This document shows positions 9,020 through 19,239 of a stretch of DNA of 64,000 bases, piece by piece. The translations under genes were made by a program, and so were the position numbers. Under the pieces are notes generated by a model that was not told the origin of the DNA, did no database searches, and saw only the letters and a list, made by a program, of their open reading frames with translations. The stretch is from assembly GCF_002127535.1 (NCBI RefSeq), contig NZ_MUBJ01000017.1, positions 30,817 to 94,816 of the forward strand, given 5' to 3'. This DNA comes from Xenorhabdus vietnamensis (GTDB lineage: Bacteria; Pseudomonadota; Gammaproteobacteria; Enterobacterales; Enterobacteriaceae). How positions within the stretch are numbered: the stretch's first letter is position 1; every line of letters begins with the position of its first letter.

Positions 9020-12000
9020 ATGGCGGACTTCAAGCACAATTTTATTGAACCGAACTTTATTCATAACCCTGTTGAAGAGCTGCTACAGGCGACACCACAA
9101 GCGAATGGTTTGTTGTTTCATGCTTTAAAAGATGGAAACAGCGCTTACCATATCGGAGTGATATTCAGTCTGCAAGCCGATGTTGAAAAAGAAGATATTT
9201 TCCATGTATGGCATCAGATACAGGAAGCACAACCCGCCTTGCGATCCGTCTTTGTCTGGCAAGGACTTGGGGTTCCTCATCAAATTGTATACACGTTGCC
9301 GCGCATTCCGCTGGAATATATCTGCATTAAGCCCTCCGTTAAACAGCAATCGCTTGACTGGCTGGCTAAATCAAAAGCAACACCATTTGCCCTGAATACA
9401 GAAGTATTCCGTATCGTGGTTTTTCATGACATTCACGCAGGAACGTTAAATATTGCGTTCTCTTTTCACCATATTTTGATGGATGGTTGGAGTAGCTCGC
9501 TACTGATTTCTTTATGGTTGCAGGGATTGCGCAAGCAAAAAATTGTGCCTTTGGCAGCACGTTTGTACGCGCAGCAACTTTGGCGGGGATTAAATAAAGA
9601 AGAACAGGAAGCCAGCCGTAAATATTGGCAACAAACATTGCAACAGTTGCCCGACGGAGAAGATTCAGCGACAACAAAACTATTGGCTGAACCACTATTC
9701 CGTCCTGCTGGATATCCTGCCGACAAGCCGAATATTGGCAATAAAATAGCAGCAAACCGATTGTGGGACGAGGAGCGCAGGGCAGCAATAGAGACACTAT
9801 GCCGTCGTGTTGGAGTAACTCCGGCAAGTTTCATTTACTTATGCTGGGCGTTGACATTATCCAAATTAACCTTCCAAAAAACCGTCGCGTTTGGCTGCAC
9901 ATTTTCAGGCCGAGGCGCGGCATTAACACAAGATGGCGACCGCCAACCGCTGGGATTATTTACCAATACAGTGCCACTGTGCTTAGTACTTGATGGCAAA
10001 TGGAGTCTGGAAACTGCACTGCGTGCTATTTTCCAGACCTTGCAACAGGTTCAGCAACATGAAAAAACACCGCCCCTAATCATTAGGGAAGAAACGGGAG
10101 TCCGTGATGACCTTTATGACTCGATTGTCGTTTTCGATAATTATCCCATTGATGCCACGTTGCAGGATCGCTGTCACGGTGCATTTTTAACGGATCTACA
10201 CAGCGAAGAAACCACGCATTTTGGTTTGACATTAACCGTTTCTGGCGTGGAGCAGTGGCATGTTGAGTTAAGTACAGGGGAAACTTACAAGGGAAATCCT
10301 GTTGCAGTCACAATGGCATTTAACGCATTTGAATCACTGGCAACTGACCTGCTCGAACATGCCGCGAATAGCCCGATTGAAGATCGGGTATTCACTCTCA
10401 ATTCAGGCGAACCAGAAGCAATAAAAGAAGTGAATGCCGCTCAAGAAACTTCTTTGGTGGTGGGAGAGCTAAAAGAACAGCATTCTGATATCAACGAATT
10501 TTTATCCCGTATTTATCATCGCCTTAATGAACTTCCGCAAGAAGTCAGTCTGATCGACAATCGTCACAACATTAACAATGGCGAATTGCTGCGGGGCGTA
10601 GGTGTTTTACAGGAGCATTTACGGCAAGCCGGTTTTATTCCGGGTGATCGGGTGGCTGTTCATCTCGAAAAAGGGCTGTTGTCCACTCAGGCAATATTGG
10701 CAATTTTATTCAGTGGCGGGAGTTATTTTTATCTCAATCCAAAAGATCCATTGCAGCGCAAAAAAAACCTGCTGACTTTGGCCGATTGCAGCATTGTTTT
10801 ATGTAATAAAGAATTATGTAATACAGATTTATGTAATGCGGCACTGAGCGGGAAATTGGGCAGTGATAGCGAACGCTATTTATTATTGGATATTGAATCG
10901 TTAAATATCGGATCGCCAGGCACCGCAACAGTACCCGTGCTGTATCCTAATCGACAACCTGAAAATGAGTTTTACTTCATTTTCACCTCAGGCACCACAG
11001 GTACTCCCAAAGGGATCTCGATCCGTAATGAATCAGTGGCAAATTTGCTGGATTGGTTTGTGAAAGAAACGAGCCTGACACCCGCAGATCGGGTGCTTGG
11101 GTTGACTGACCTGAATTTTGATCCCAGTGTGGAAGATCTGTTTGCCAGTTTTGTGGTTGGTGCCACTCTGGTCTATCCGGCACCCAATGTATTGCTGGAA
11201 AGGCAGGCATTTATTGAGCTATTGCAAAATGAGTCCATTACGTTAATCAACTTTATTCCTGGAGCCATCGCACAGCTTATTCAGGGCGCACCTTTCTTTC
11301 CTGCCATGCGATTATGGATATTCGGTGGAGAAGAGCTGCCGAAACATCTTAAGGATGATTTGTTGCAGCAAGGCTATTCTGTCAGTAACCATTATGGCCC
11401 CAGTGAGGCAACCGTAGATTGCCTGACAGCCAGACAATCTTTGACTACGAATGTTTCCATTGGCTTGCCAATTCAAAATGTGATTGCCTATTGTGCTGAT
11501 GTATTCGGCAAACCACTGCCCGCAGGTATTCGCGGTGAACTGTGGGTGGGAGGACGTGCCGTCGCTCATGGTTACACCACTAATCCGGTTGAATCCGCCA
11601 AGTATTTTGTTCATGCCAAAGGCATTATTGAATCTCAGAATCTGACCAAATATTTCTCTCATGCAAGTTTCTATCGCACTGGTGATGCGGTCATCTTTTC
11701 TCATGAATCCGGTTTTCGTTATCTCGGACGCATTGATGATCAAGTGAAAGTCAATGGCATCCGCATTGAACCACGAGAATTAGAACTGGCTGTCGAAATG
11801 CTGGAGCAGGTAAAAGCCTGCTATTTGTTACCTGCGGTGCAGGCAGGCACACGTCAATGGCATCTTTTTGTTGATAGCGCAGAATCACCGGCAGTGCTGG
11901 AAACCCGCGTAAGAGAACATATCCGCCGGCACTTTCCAGAATCATGGAATCCGGCGCTCATTGTGACCGTGGACGGTTTTGAACGCACAATTACTGGCAA

Positions 12001-12448
12001 AGTTGATCGTAAACGACTTCAAACCATTGCGGTTGAGTGGCAACAAAAACAAGCCACAGAACATCATGCCCCGTTGACCGATCCGGTAGAAGCCCAAGTT
12101 CAGGCGATCTGGAATGAAATTCTGGAAAACAAGATTGTCGCTACTGATGTGAATTTCTTTGATGCAGGCGGGGACTCGCTCAAGATCATCACGCTGCAAT
12201 CCCGGATGCAGCAAGCGTTCAATCAGGACATTGGTGTTGCCGTCTTATTTGAGCACCCGACTATCGCCTCGTTTGCAGGCTGGATAAAACAGCGTCATTT
12301 ATCGTCCGAATATGCAGAAAATACCGGGGCGACTCGCATTGATTCCGGCAAGCAGTTATCCCAAGAATCCACTTTGTCGTCGGCCCGATCCGGTAAAAAC
12401 CGACTGGCGGATCGGCGGCGTAAAGCAAAAGGAAGTTCAGCATTATGA
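9020..12448 (+). CDS. NRPS elongation module C-A-T, substrate unassigned
   Basis: 1142 residues. C domain about 20-440 with HHILMDG at 150-156; A domain about 500-1010 with FTSGTTGTPKG; T domain with AGGDSL; basic tail (about 35 residues) that could be a docking segment toward the following PKS. The A-domain pocket reads DPENIGHVDK, which I cannot match to a known amino acid. Glu at the third code position could accommodate a basic side chain, but this is a guess. Because the preceding protein ends in an epimerisation domain, this C domain is expected to accept a D-aminoacyl donor. ATG at 9020 is preferred over the in-frame TTG two codons earlier; GCGAGG precedes it. The gene starts 2 bases after the AT stop codon and its stop overlaps the PKS start (ATGA). 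Confidence 0.88.
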   Translation: MADFKHNFIEPNFIHNPVEELLQATPQANGLLFHALKDGNSAYHIGVIFSLQADVEKEDIFHVWHQIQEAQPALRSVFVWQGLGVPHQIVYTLPRIPLEYICIKPSVKQQSLDWLAKSKATPFALNTEVFRIVVFHDIHAGTLNIAFSFHHILMDGWSSSLLISLWLQGLRKQKIVPLAARLYAQQLWRGLNKEEQEASRKYWQQTLQQLPDGEDSATTKLLAEPLFRPAGYPADKPNIGNKIAANRLWDEERRAAIETLCRRVGVTPASFIYLCWALTLSKLTFQKTVAFGCTFSGRGAALTQDGDRQPLGLFTNTVPLCLVLDGKWSLETALRAIFQTLQQVQQHEKTPPLIIREETGVRDDLYDSIVVFDNYPIDATLQDRCHGAFLTDLHSEETTHFGLTLTVSGVEQWHVELSTGETYKGNPVAVTMAFNAFESLATDLLEHAANSPIEDRVFTLNSGEPEAIKEVNAAQETSLVVGELKEQHSDINEFLSRIYHRLNELPQEVSLIDNRHNINNGELLRGVGVLQEHLRQAGFIPGDRVAVHLEKGLLSTQAILAILFSGGSYFYLNPKDPLQRKKNLLTLADCSIVLCNKELCNTDLCNAALSGKLGSDSERYLLLDIESLNIGSPGTATVPVLYPNRQPENEFYFIFTSGTTGTPKGISIRNESVANLLDWFVKETSLTPADRVLGLTDLNFDPSVEDLFASFVVGATLVYPAPNVLLERQAFIELLQNESITLINFIPGAIAQLIQGAPFFPAMRLWIFGGEELPKHLKDDLLQQGYSVSNHYGPSEATVDCLTARQSLTTNVSIGLPIQNVIAYCADVFGKPLPAGIRGELWVGGRAVAHGYTTNPVESAKYFVHAKGIIESQNLTKYFSHASFYRTGDAVIFSHESGFRYLGRIDDQVKVNGIRIEPRELELAVEMLEQVKACYLLPAVQAGTRQWHLFVDSAESPAVLETRVREHIRRHFPESWNPALIVTVDGFERTITGKVDRKRLQTIAVEWQQKQATEHHAPLTDPVEAQVQAIWNEILENKIVATDVNFFDAGGDSLKIITLQSRMQQAFNQDIGVAVLFEHPTIASFAGWIKQRHLSSEYAENTGATRIDSGKQLSQESTLSSARSGKNRLADRRRKAKGSSAL
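10799..10843 (+). repeat. Tandem array, 3 x 15 bp, in A domain of the C-A-T NRPS
   Basis: Unit TTATGTAATAAAGAA and variants, encoding LCNKE, LCNTD, LCNAA. Confidence 0.93.
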
Positions 12449-15400
12449 AGCGTGAATATAGCGGTAACGAAGTCGCGATTATTGGCATTTCCTGCCGATT
12501 TCCCCACAGCCCGGATTGGCAAAGTTTTTGGCAGAACCTGCTGGCAGGACGGGAATTGGTGTCGTTTTTCTCCCGGGAAGAGCTTCTGGCTACGGGAGTT
12601 CCTCCTGAAATAATTGATCAACCTAATTATGTACCCGCCAAAGCCGCCCTTGAAGACGTCGAATGCTTTGATTATGGCTTTTTCGGTTATTCGCAACGGG
12701 AAGCGCGAAAAATGGACCCGCAACTTAGGGTACTGCATGAAGTCAGTTTTAACGCCTTTCTTGATGCGGGGATTTCTCCCGGCGCTTCAACGTTAAATGC
12801 AGGAGTGTTTATCGGTTCTACATTGAACTTAGCTCGATTAGGACAATTCACGGCAGCCAGTCAGGACATTTCGGAAATGTTCGATGTCGGTAATTATAAC
12901 GATCCGGCTTCGTTCGCAGCACAAATCGCCTATCGCATGAAATTGAACGGGCCGGCAGTGCATGTGCAGACCGCCTGTTCGACTTCATTATCTGCTGTGC
13001 ATTTGGCTTGCAAGGCATTGCTGGCGGGAGAGTGCTCTCTGGCACTGGCGGGTGGAGCCTGCATTACTGATCCTGTAGCGGGGGGATATCTGCATCAGGA
13101 CGGCATGATCCTGTCTCCTGATGGGCATTGCAAAACCTTTGCCGCAGATGGGCAGGGAACTGTGAACGGCAACGGTGTCGCGGTGGTACTGTTAAAGCTG
13201 CTGGAAGATGCGATAGCGGATGGTGACCCTATTCATGCTGTGATTGTTGAATCCGGCATGAACAATGACGGTGATAGGAAAGTAAGTTTTGAAGCCCCCA
13301 GTGTTCAGGGGCAAGCTGAGGTGATCTCGCGGGTTTATCAGTTGGCAGATATCCCATTTTCGAGTCTGGGCATGATTGAAGCGCATGGCACTGCGACGGT
13401 ATTGGGCGATCCCATCGAAATTCAGGCATTAAACCGAGTTGCCCAAGAGCTGTTGCCCCCGGATGAATTGAACCAATTCCGTTGTGCGGTAGGAAGTGTC
13501 AAATCCAATATGGGGCACTTGGATTCCGCAGCGGGTATTGCCGGGCTTATCAAGGCTGCTTTAAGTGTCCGCTTTGGTACGATTCCACCTTCCCTGCATT
13601 TCAATCAACCAAACCCGCATCTGGAACTGGATCGAACTCCTTTCTGGGTGCCGACGCAAGCCACTGACTGGCCGGAACAACAGAAGATTCGGCGCGCTGG
13701 TGTTAGCTCATTCGGCATTGGCGGAACGAATGTCCATGTATTGCTTGAACAGCCGCCGGAAACGGCCGGTGAAGAGGCAGATATGGCTGAAAACCGTGGT
13801 TCAGAAAACGGGTATTCAGAAAACAAAGATTCAGAAAACGGCTTACCGATACAAATATTGCCTCTTTCAGCTAAGTCTCCTATGGCTCTGGCGCAACTAA
13901 CGGCAGCGTATTCGAATCATCTCAGTGTTGTTCAAATAAAATCGTCTGATTTGGCCGCCATTTCCCATCAATTGCAGGAAAATCGCACTACATATCCAAG
14001 CAGAGCCGCTTTTGTCACTTCAAATAGCGACGATTGGAAACAACAGCTTGATCATTGGTCATTGATGGACGGTGCTTATGCAGCGTTGGAAGAGCAAGTC
14101 TGGTTATTTCCGGGGCAGGGTTCACAATCGCCAGAAATGGGATTGCGTCTTGCGGCGGCTTATCCAGAATTCGGGGATATTTATCTGGGATTGTTGGATA
14201 AAGCTGCCAAGTTGTTGTCCGAAGAGGGCGGTATCGCCATTGACAGAAAAACGATCATCGGATGGATCAAGCAACCTGAAACACTATCAACTTATCACCT
14301 CCAGCCAATTTTATATGCTTCCCAAGCGGCATTGGGCGCTTGGTTACAGCAGGTTGGCTGCCGCCCCACAGCCTTGTGTGGTTTTAGTTTAGGGGAGTTT
14401 GCTGCGGCGGCAATTGCGGGAGTATTTAGTCTTGATGAAGGTATGGAATTGGTGATTGCCCGCGCAAGGTTGATGGATTCTATGCCAAAAGGGGCTGTTT
14501 TTGCGGTTAGCCAGAGAGCCGGCAAAAAAGAATCTGATGGTCATTTTACCCCCATATTTCCATCTACATTGTGGTGCATATCGGAACTCAGTCCAAGAAC
14601 CTGGACATTGGCAACCGAGGAGGGACTCGTCGAAGAAGCAGAAAATTGGTTAACGCAGCAGGGTTTCACGTTTAAACGAGTGGCAGTGTCCCACGCTTTT
14701 CACACACCAATGGTTGAGCCAGCCGCAAAAGCGTTTGGCGAGTTGCTGAAAAATTATCATCTCAAACCCGCACAATACGCGATTTATTCAACGGCATCGG
14801 GACGGAAAATCCCGGCTGATGAGATGTGTGATTCGCAATATTGGGTCAAACAAATGTTGTCCCCTGTGCAGTTTGGCTCCGCACTGAAACAAATAGAACA
14901 GAACCATCCGAAGTCACTTTTTGCGCAAATTGGCACTGGCATGGATTTGTTGCAGCACGCGCGCAAATGGCTGCAATTGAATGTAGAACGGATAAGCCCG
15001 ACGTTAGGGACGCAGGGTGCAGATCACGAAGTGAAATCGATATTACAGTTTATTGCCAAGAGCTGGACACATGGTGGCAATATTGAATGGGCAAAGACTC
15101 ACACACAGCCGTACTTTACTAATAATAAAATTACTACTACTAATAAAATTGTTACTGACAAGAAAATTCATCTACCGGGTCATGCGTTTGAGCGAGATAT
15201 CTGTTTGCCGCAAGAATCTTCTTCATCATTGAATTCAGCTTCAAAAGCAAGCACGACATCAACGCTCTCATCGCTGTTTTTCGGTTCACATTACTATGGG
15301 TTCGATTGGGAAAAAGCCAACATAGCTGTGTTGGGAAGTGATCGTAAACGGGAAGTAATGCCAACAACATGGATAATTTGTCCGCAGGTTACAGCCAGAG

Positions 15401-18400
15401 AACAGAGTCTGGTTGAGGCGCTGGCGATAAATAGCGATGAATTGAAATTGAGTGAAATTGCTAATTTATCCAACACTGATTTTTCAAATATCTACACAAT
15501 GTTATCTGACTGGCTGACACAAAGTTGGCTAGAACAAGGTTGGTTAAAACAAGATCGGTCAGAACAAGATCGATTAAAACGACAAGAGATAAAAGCGCCG
15601 GCAGAAATAGATGTGATTATCACAGGGCTGTTGGATGATTTGAACGCACAGCAGGCTCAGTTCTGGGCATTCTGGCTGCCTACGGCTCTGGCGAGATGGA
15701 GCGCAACACAAAACCCTGCACCGAAAATGAGGCTGTTTTTCCCTGCCAGACAAATGGTGGCATGGGATCGTTCGGAGTCGCTGAATGCTGAAAAGAACCA
15801 ACTGCATGGGTCATTGTTGATACTGCCGGAAGAGTATCCCCATATTGCTACGCTTTGCATCGATTTTAAACATTCAGATACGGAAACTGTTGCCCGTGGA
15901 TTGCAACCGTGGAGAGAACAAGACTGGCAAGGTGGTCAATTCTATTGTTTCCGTCAGGCTGGTTCTGGAGAAAATAGTTCAGGAAAAGACAGCTTTTGGC
16001 ATCGCCGGATAACTTCACGCGTACAAAAGCGGGCTTTATCCCACACATTGCCGAACATCAGCCGCAACAGTTGGGTGTTAATCACGGGAGCCAATGGTGG
16101 TATGGGTGCCGCGATTGCTGAATATTTGGCGCGTGTTTATCACTGTAACCTTTTATTGCTGGTGCGCCAGACTTTACCGAAAAAACGGAATTGGCAGGCG
16201 GAGATTGAGAATAACACTACCCATGCTTCATTGTTGCAATGGGCTGTGAACCTTGAAGCCAAAGGAAGTCGTGTAGAGTTTATACATGCGGATTTAGGGG
16301 ATTACCAAGCTCTGGATAAGGCTTTTATACCCGTATTTCAATTGGCTGCGCACGGTGTTGGGATAGATTACATATTTCATACTGCCGGTCGGGGAGAAGG
16401 CGCTATGTTGCAAATGCGTTCTGAGGCTGAATCCCTTGCGACGCTGGCTCCCAAAGTCACCGGAACCCGTTTCCTCTGCGATAATTTGAGCCGTTTGGGA
16501 AATCCGGCACTACTATTGTTTTCCAGTCTGGGCAATTTATTGCCGAAGGAGAAAGTCGGTCAGATTGCTTACGTTGCCGCTAACGCCTGTTTAGAGTCCT
16601 ATGCGGAACAAGTTCGCAATAAAGGAGGCAAAGCGCTGGCAATTGCATGGGATGATTGGGCGGAATCCGGTATGGCAACACGTTCAGCACAGCAACTGGA
16701 TCAAGCTATCAAGCATTCATCAAAAGAGATTAAACATTCATTAACAGAGATTAAATATCCATCTGAAACTGAAACATCTGGCGTTTCAGTAACCAATATT
16801 TCTTCACGTAATATTTCTATATGGCGCCAGCGAGTAAGCGCTACAAATGATTGGTGGCTCGACGAACATCGGATTGATGAATCAACCACTGTGATGCCTG
16901 CCATGGGTATGGTTGTTCTGACCCATCGTGCTGTAAGTGAGTTGTGTATTGAAATGCAGGGGGCTTTTTCGTTACAGGGGATCACCATTGAAAGGCCATT
17001 GATTGTGGCTGACGGGGTTGATCTTGATATTGCAGTGGTTTTTGCGGAGACATTGAATACCTTTGAGATTTTTTCGGGTAATGGCGAATTTTCCCATGAC
17101 TCATGGATTAAACATGCGAGCGGTAAAGTTGTTCCTCGTAACGATCAGGTTATACCTTCTGACAAATCTCTCCCTGATCAAGTCATTCAGAACTTGTTCC
17201 GTACCACGGATAACATTGGTATCAGTCCAAAGGCGGCTCTGACTTTTGGCCCTCGTTGGCAAAATGTTGTTTCTGTCGATCAAACTGCCCATGATGAAGT
17301 GCTGAATCTGTTGCAGCTGCCTGTCGCTTATCTGGGGGAAGCAGAAACCTCCGGCCTGCACATTGCGTTATTGGATACAGCAACATTGATTGCCTCTCCG
17401 GAGGATGAAGATGTGCAATTTGCGCCTGTTTCAATTGGTGGTTTTACTCAATTCGCGCCTATGTGCGACCGGGTGAAAAGCCATGTTCAGATACAGGAGA
17501 TCGGCACCAATAGATTATTGCAGGTAAATATTTACTCAGAAGCGGGCAATCTGCTGGTAACAATGGATGATCTGTTATTGGTTGATGCAGCCACAGCATT
17601 GGCGAGCCAAGCAGAGTCAATGCAAGGAGCCGGAGAAACTGAAATTGAACAGAGCGATGCAGAATTGCATCGTGTCATGCGCCTGCATAACGATGAATCA
17701 GGCGGAGCGAACTTTGCCTTTATTTCACGGCTTGAAACACGTAAAGAGCTAGGCCCTCTGGATGTTGAAATTCAGGTTAAGGCGGCAGGAATTAACTTCA
17801 AGGATGTATTAATTGCGCTTGGTGTGCTGCCGGCACCTGTTGATCCCACCATGACTTTTGGTCAGGAAGCTGCTGGCATCGTGACCCGCATCGGGCAAGA
17901 GGTCACGGATATTCGTGTTGGGGAGCGGGTGATGTGTGCCGGACACAGTTGTCTGGCTGAACATGTTGTGATGCCACAGCATGTTGTGGCGTCCATTCCG
18001 CATACTCTGGGTTTCCAACAAGCCGCAGGTATCCCCGTTGCTTTCACGACCGCTTGGATCGCCTTGAAACATGCTGCCAATTTGAAAAAGGGACAACGTA
18101 TCCTGATTCATTCTGCTGCGGGCGGCGTTGGTATGGCGGCCATGCAGATTGCACTGTACCTGGGAGCGCAAGTCTGGGTTACGGCAGGCAGTGAAGAGAA
18201 ACGTCAATTGCTGATAAATATGGGTGCTCAGGGTGCGGCAAATTCCAGAACGCGGGAGTTCGGAGATGTTTTTCGTCATGAGCTGGGAGATCGGCCTTTC
18301 GATGTCATCCTCAACGCATTGGCGGGTGAGTTGCTGGAAGAAAGTATATCCCTGTTGGCACCACAAGGCCGATTTCTGGAGTTGGGTTTGCGGGATATTT

Positions 18401-19239
18401 TGCAAAACTGGCAACTGGGACTCGCGATTTTTGCCGAAGGCGGCAGCTTCCATGCCGTGCAGGCAGGGGCAGAACATCCGGCCTACCAAGAGGCTTGGTC
18501 TGAAATAACAGCACTGTTTGCACAGGAAATCCTTAAGCCTTTACCGACTAAAGTTTACCCCGCTAAAGAAATTTCTGAGGCGTTTCAGTATATGGCTCAG
18601 GGAAAACACATCGGCAAGATTGTCATTGCCATGGAGGAACGCAGTAAGGCTCTCAGTTTTGTTGAAAAATTGCAGGCAGAAGGTCTGTCCAATGCAGAAG
18701 GCACTCAAATAGCGATGGCAATGGCAGCATTGGTTCATCAAATCCCGTTGCCCTATGTTGCTGTATCCAAACTTCCCATTGGTTCCGTTCTGGAAAAACA
18801 ACTGCATACCCAACAGATGTTGTTCAGTACCGGCTCAGCGCTGAATATGTCTAATACTGCCAGCGATATAGTCAATTCATCCTTGAAAGGCGCAAATGCG
18901 GAGGATTTGCTTCAGGCTATGCGTTCCATGCTGGAAGGTTTTTTGGGAATTGAAGGCTTGGATGTGGATGCCAGTTTCTTCACTTTAGGGGCAACTTCTC
19001 TGGATCTGATTCAATTTGCCAAGAGATTGGAACAACGTTTGGAACGGGATATTCCAGTGGCCTTGCTGTTTAAGGCGGCGTCTTTACGGGAGTTGAGCAA
19101 AGAATTGGCCCCATTGCAATCCACTGCAGAGGAATCACAAACGCCGCAATCAGGATTGGGGGATAAGCGACGTTCGTTGCAAGCCCGCCGTAAATTGCGC
19201 GGTACAGCATCAGGACAGGAGAGCGAAGCCAATGATTAA
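12445..19239 (+). CDS. Type I PKS, KS-AT-KR-DH-ER-ACP
   Basis: 2264 residues. KS about 8-430 with Cys178, His314 and His358; AT about 545-850 with GFSLG (Ser648) and HAFH ending at 753, the pattern typical of malonyl-CoA; KR with TGANGGMG from 1214 and Ser1361/Tyr1376; DH about 1460-1740 with His1475; ER about 1745-2060 with SAAGGVG near 1890; ACP with Ser2185. All three reductive domains are present, so a fully reduced two-carbon unit is predicted. Oddities: the KR lies before DH and ER rather than after, and the DH motif HxxxGxxxxP is replaced by HRIDESTTVMP, lacking the Gly and one residue longer. The C terminus is a charged linker (RRSLQARRKLRG) like the NRPS tail upstream. Several short tandem arrays sit in linkers. 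Confidence 0.9.
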   Translation: MKREYSGNEVAIIGISCRFPHSPDWQSFWQNLLAGRELVSFFSREELLATGVPPEIIDQPNYVPAKAALEDVECFDYGFFGYSQREARKMDPQLRVLHEVSFNAFLDAGISPGASTLNAGVFIGSTLNLARLGQFTAASQDISEMFDVGNYNDPASFAAQIAYRMKLNGPAVHVQTACSTSLSAVHLACKALLAGECSLALAGGACITDPVAGGYLHQDGMILSPDGHCKTFAADGQGTVNGNGVAVVLLKLLEDAIADGDPIHAVIVESGMNNDGDRKVSFEAPSVQGQAEVISRVYQLADIPFSSLGMIEAHGTATVLGDPIEIQALNRVAQELLPPDELNQFRCAVGSVKSNMGHLDSAAGIAGLIKAALSVRFGTIPPSLHFNQPNPHLELDRTPFWVPTQATDWPEQQKIRRAGVSSFGIGGTNVHVLLEQPPETAGEEADMAENRGSENGYSENKDSENGLPIQILPLSAKSPMALAQLTAAYSNHLSVVQIKSSDLAAISHQLQENRTTYPSRAAFVTSNSDDWKQQLDHWSLMDGAYAALEEQVWLFPGQGSQSPEMGLRLAAAYPEFGDIYLGLLDKAAKLLSEEGGIAIDRKTIIGWIKQPETLSTYHLQPILYASQAALGAWLQQVGCRPTALCGFSLGEFAAAAIAGVFSLDEGMELVIARARLMDSMPKGAVFAVSQRAGKKESDGHFTPIFPSTLWCISELSPRTWTLATEEGLVEEAENWLTQQGFTFKRVAVSHAFHTPMVEPAAKAFGELLKNYHLKPAQYAIYSTASGRKIPADEMCDSQYWVKQMLSPVQFGSALKQIEQNHPKSLFAQIGTGMDLLQHARKWLQLNVERISPTLGTQGADHEVKSILQFIAKSWTHGGNIEWAKTHTQPYFTNNKITTTNKIVTDKKIHLPGHAFERDICLPQESSSSLNSASKASTTSTLSSLFFGSHYYGFDWEKANIAVLGSDRKREVMPTTWIICPQVTAREQSLVEALAINSDELKLSEIANLSNTDFSNIYTMLSDWLTQSWLEQGWLKQDRSEQDRLKRQEIKAPAEIDVIITGLLDDLNAQQAQFWAFWLPTALARWSATQNPAPKMRLFFPARQMVAWDRSESLNAEKNQLHGSLLILPEEYPHIATLCIDFKHSDTETVARGLQPWREQDWQGGQFYCFRQAGSGENSSGKDSFWHRRITSRVQKRALSHTLPNISRNSWVLITGANGGMGAAIAEYLARVYHCNLLLLVRQTLPKKRNWQAEIENNTTHASLLQWAVNLEAKGSRVEFIHADLGDYQALDKAFIPVFQLAAHGVGIDYIFHTAGRGEGAMLQMRSEAESLATLAPKVTGTRFLCDNLSRLGNPALLLFSSLGNLLPKEKVGQIAYVAANACLESYAEQVRNKGGKALAIAWDDWAESGMATRSAQQLDQAIKHSSKEIKHSLTEIKYPSETETSGVSVTNISSRNISIWRQRVSATNDWWLDEHRIDESTTVMPAMGMVVLTHRAVSELCIEMQGAFSLQGITIERPLIVADGVDLDIAVVFAETLNTFEIFSGNGEFSHDSWIKHASGKVVPRNDQVIPSDKSLPDQVIQNLFRTTDNIGISPKAALTFGPRWQNVVSVDQTAHDEVLNLLQLPVAYLGEAETSGLHIALLDTATLIASPEDEDVQFAPVSIGGFTQFAPMCDRVKSHVQIQEIGTNRLLQVNIYSEAGNLLVTMDDLLLVDAATALASQAESMQGAGETEIEQSDAELHRVMRLHNDESGGANFAFISRLETRKELGPLDVEIQVKAAGINFKDVLIALGVLPAPVDPTMTFGQEAAGIVTRIGQEVTDIRVGERVMCAGHSCLAEHVVMPQHVVASIPHTLGFQQAAGIPVAFTTAWIALKHAANLKKGQRILIHSAAGGVGMAAMQIALYLGAQVWVTAGSEEKRQLLINMGAQGAANSRTREFGDVFRHELGDRPFDVILNALAGELLEESISLLAPQGRFLELGLRDILQNWQLGLAIFAEGGSFHAVQAGAEHPAYQEAWSEITALFAQEILKPLPTKVYPAKEISEAFQYMAQGKHIGKIVIAMEERSKALSFVEKLQAEGLSNAEGTQIAMAMAALVHQIPLPYVAVSKLPIGSVLEKQLHTQQMLFSTGSALNMSNTASDIVNSSLKGANAEDLLQAMRSMLEGFLGIEGLDVDASFFTLGATSLDLIQFAKRLEQRLERDIPVALLFKAASLRELSKELAPLQSTAEESQTPQSGLGDKRRSLQARRKLRGTASGQESEAND
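13798..13842 (+). repeat. Tandem array, 3 x 15 bp, in KS-AT linker of PKS1
   Basis: Unit GGTTCAGAAAACGGG and variants, encoding GSENG, YSENK, DSENG, with a decayed unit (MAENR) before. Confidence 0.93.
15118..15168 (+). repeat. Tandem array, about 3 x 15-18 bp, after the AT of PKS1
   Basis: Units encode TNNKI, TTTNKI and VTDKKI; the core is AATAAAATT. The first unit is 3 bp shorter than the others, so the frame is kept. Confidence 0.85.
15511..15585 (+). repeat. Tandem array, 5 x 15 bp, in AT-KR linker of PKS1
   Basis: Units such as TGGCTAGAACAAGGT, encoding WLTQS, WLEQG, WLKQD, RSEQD, RLKRQ, with gradual divergence along the array. Confidence 0.92.
16708..16767 (+). repeat. Tandem array, about 3 x 21 bp, between KR and DH of PKS1
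   Basis: Units encode IKHSSKE, IKHSLTE and IKYPSE; first two units differ at few bases. Confidence 0.9.

Noticed and set aside
17809..18489. 226-codon minus-strand frame inside the ER domain of PKS1
   Set aside because: Complementary to a conserved ER domain; residue composition (many Gln, His, Arg) is typical of antisense shadows.
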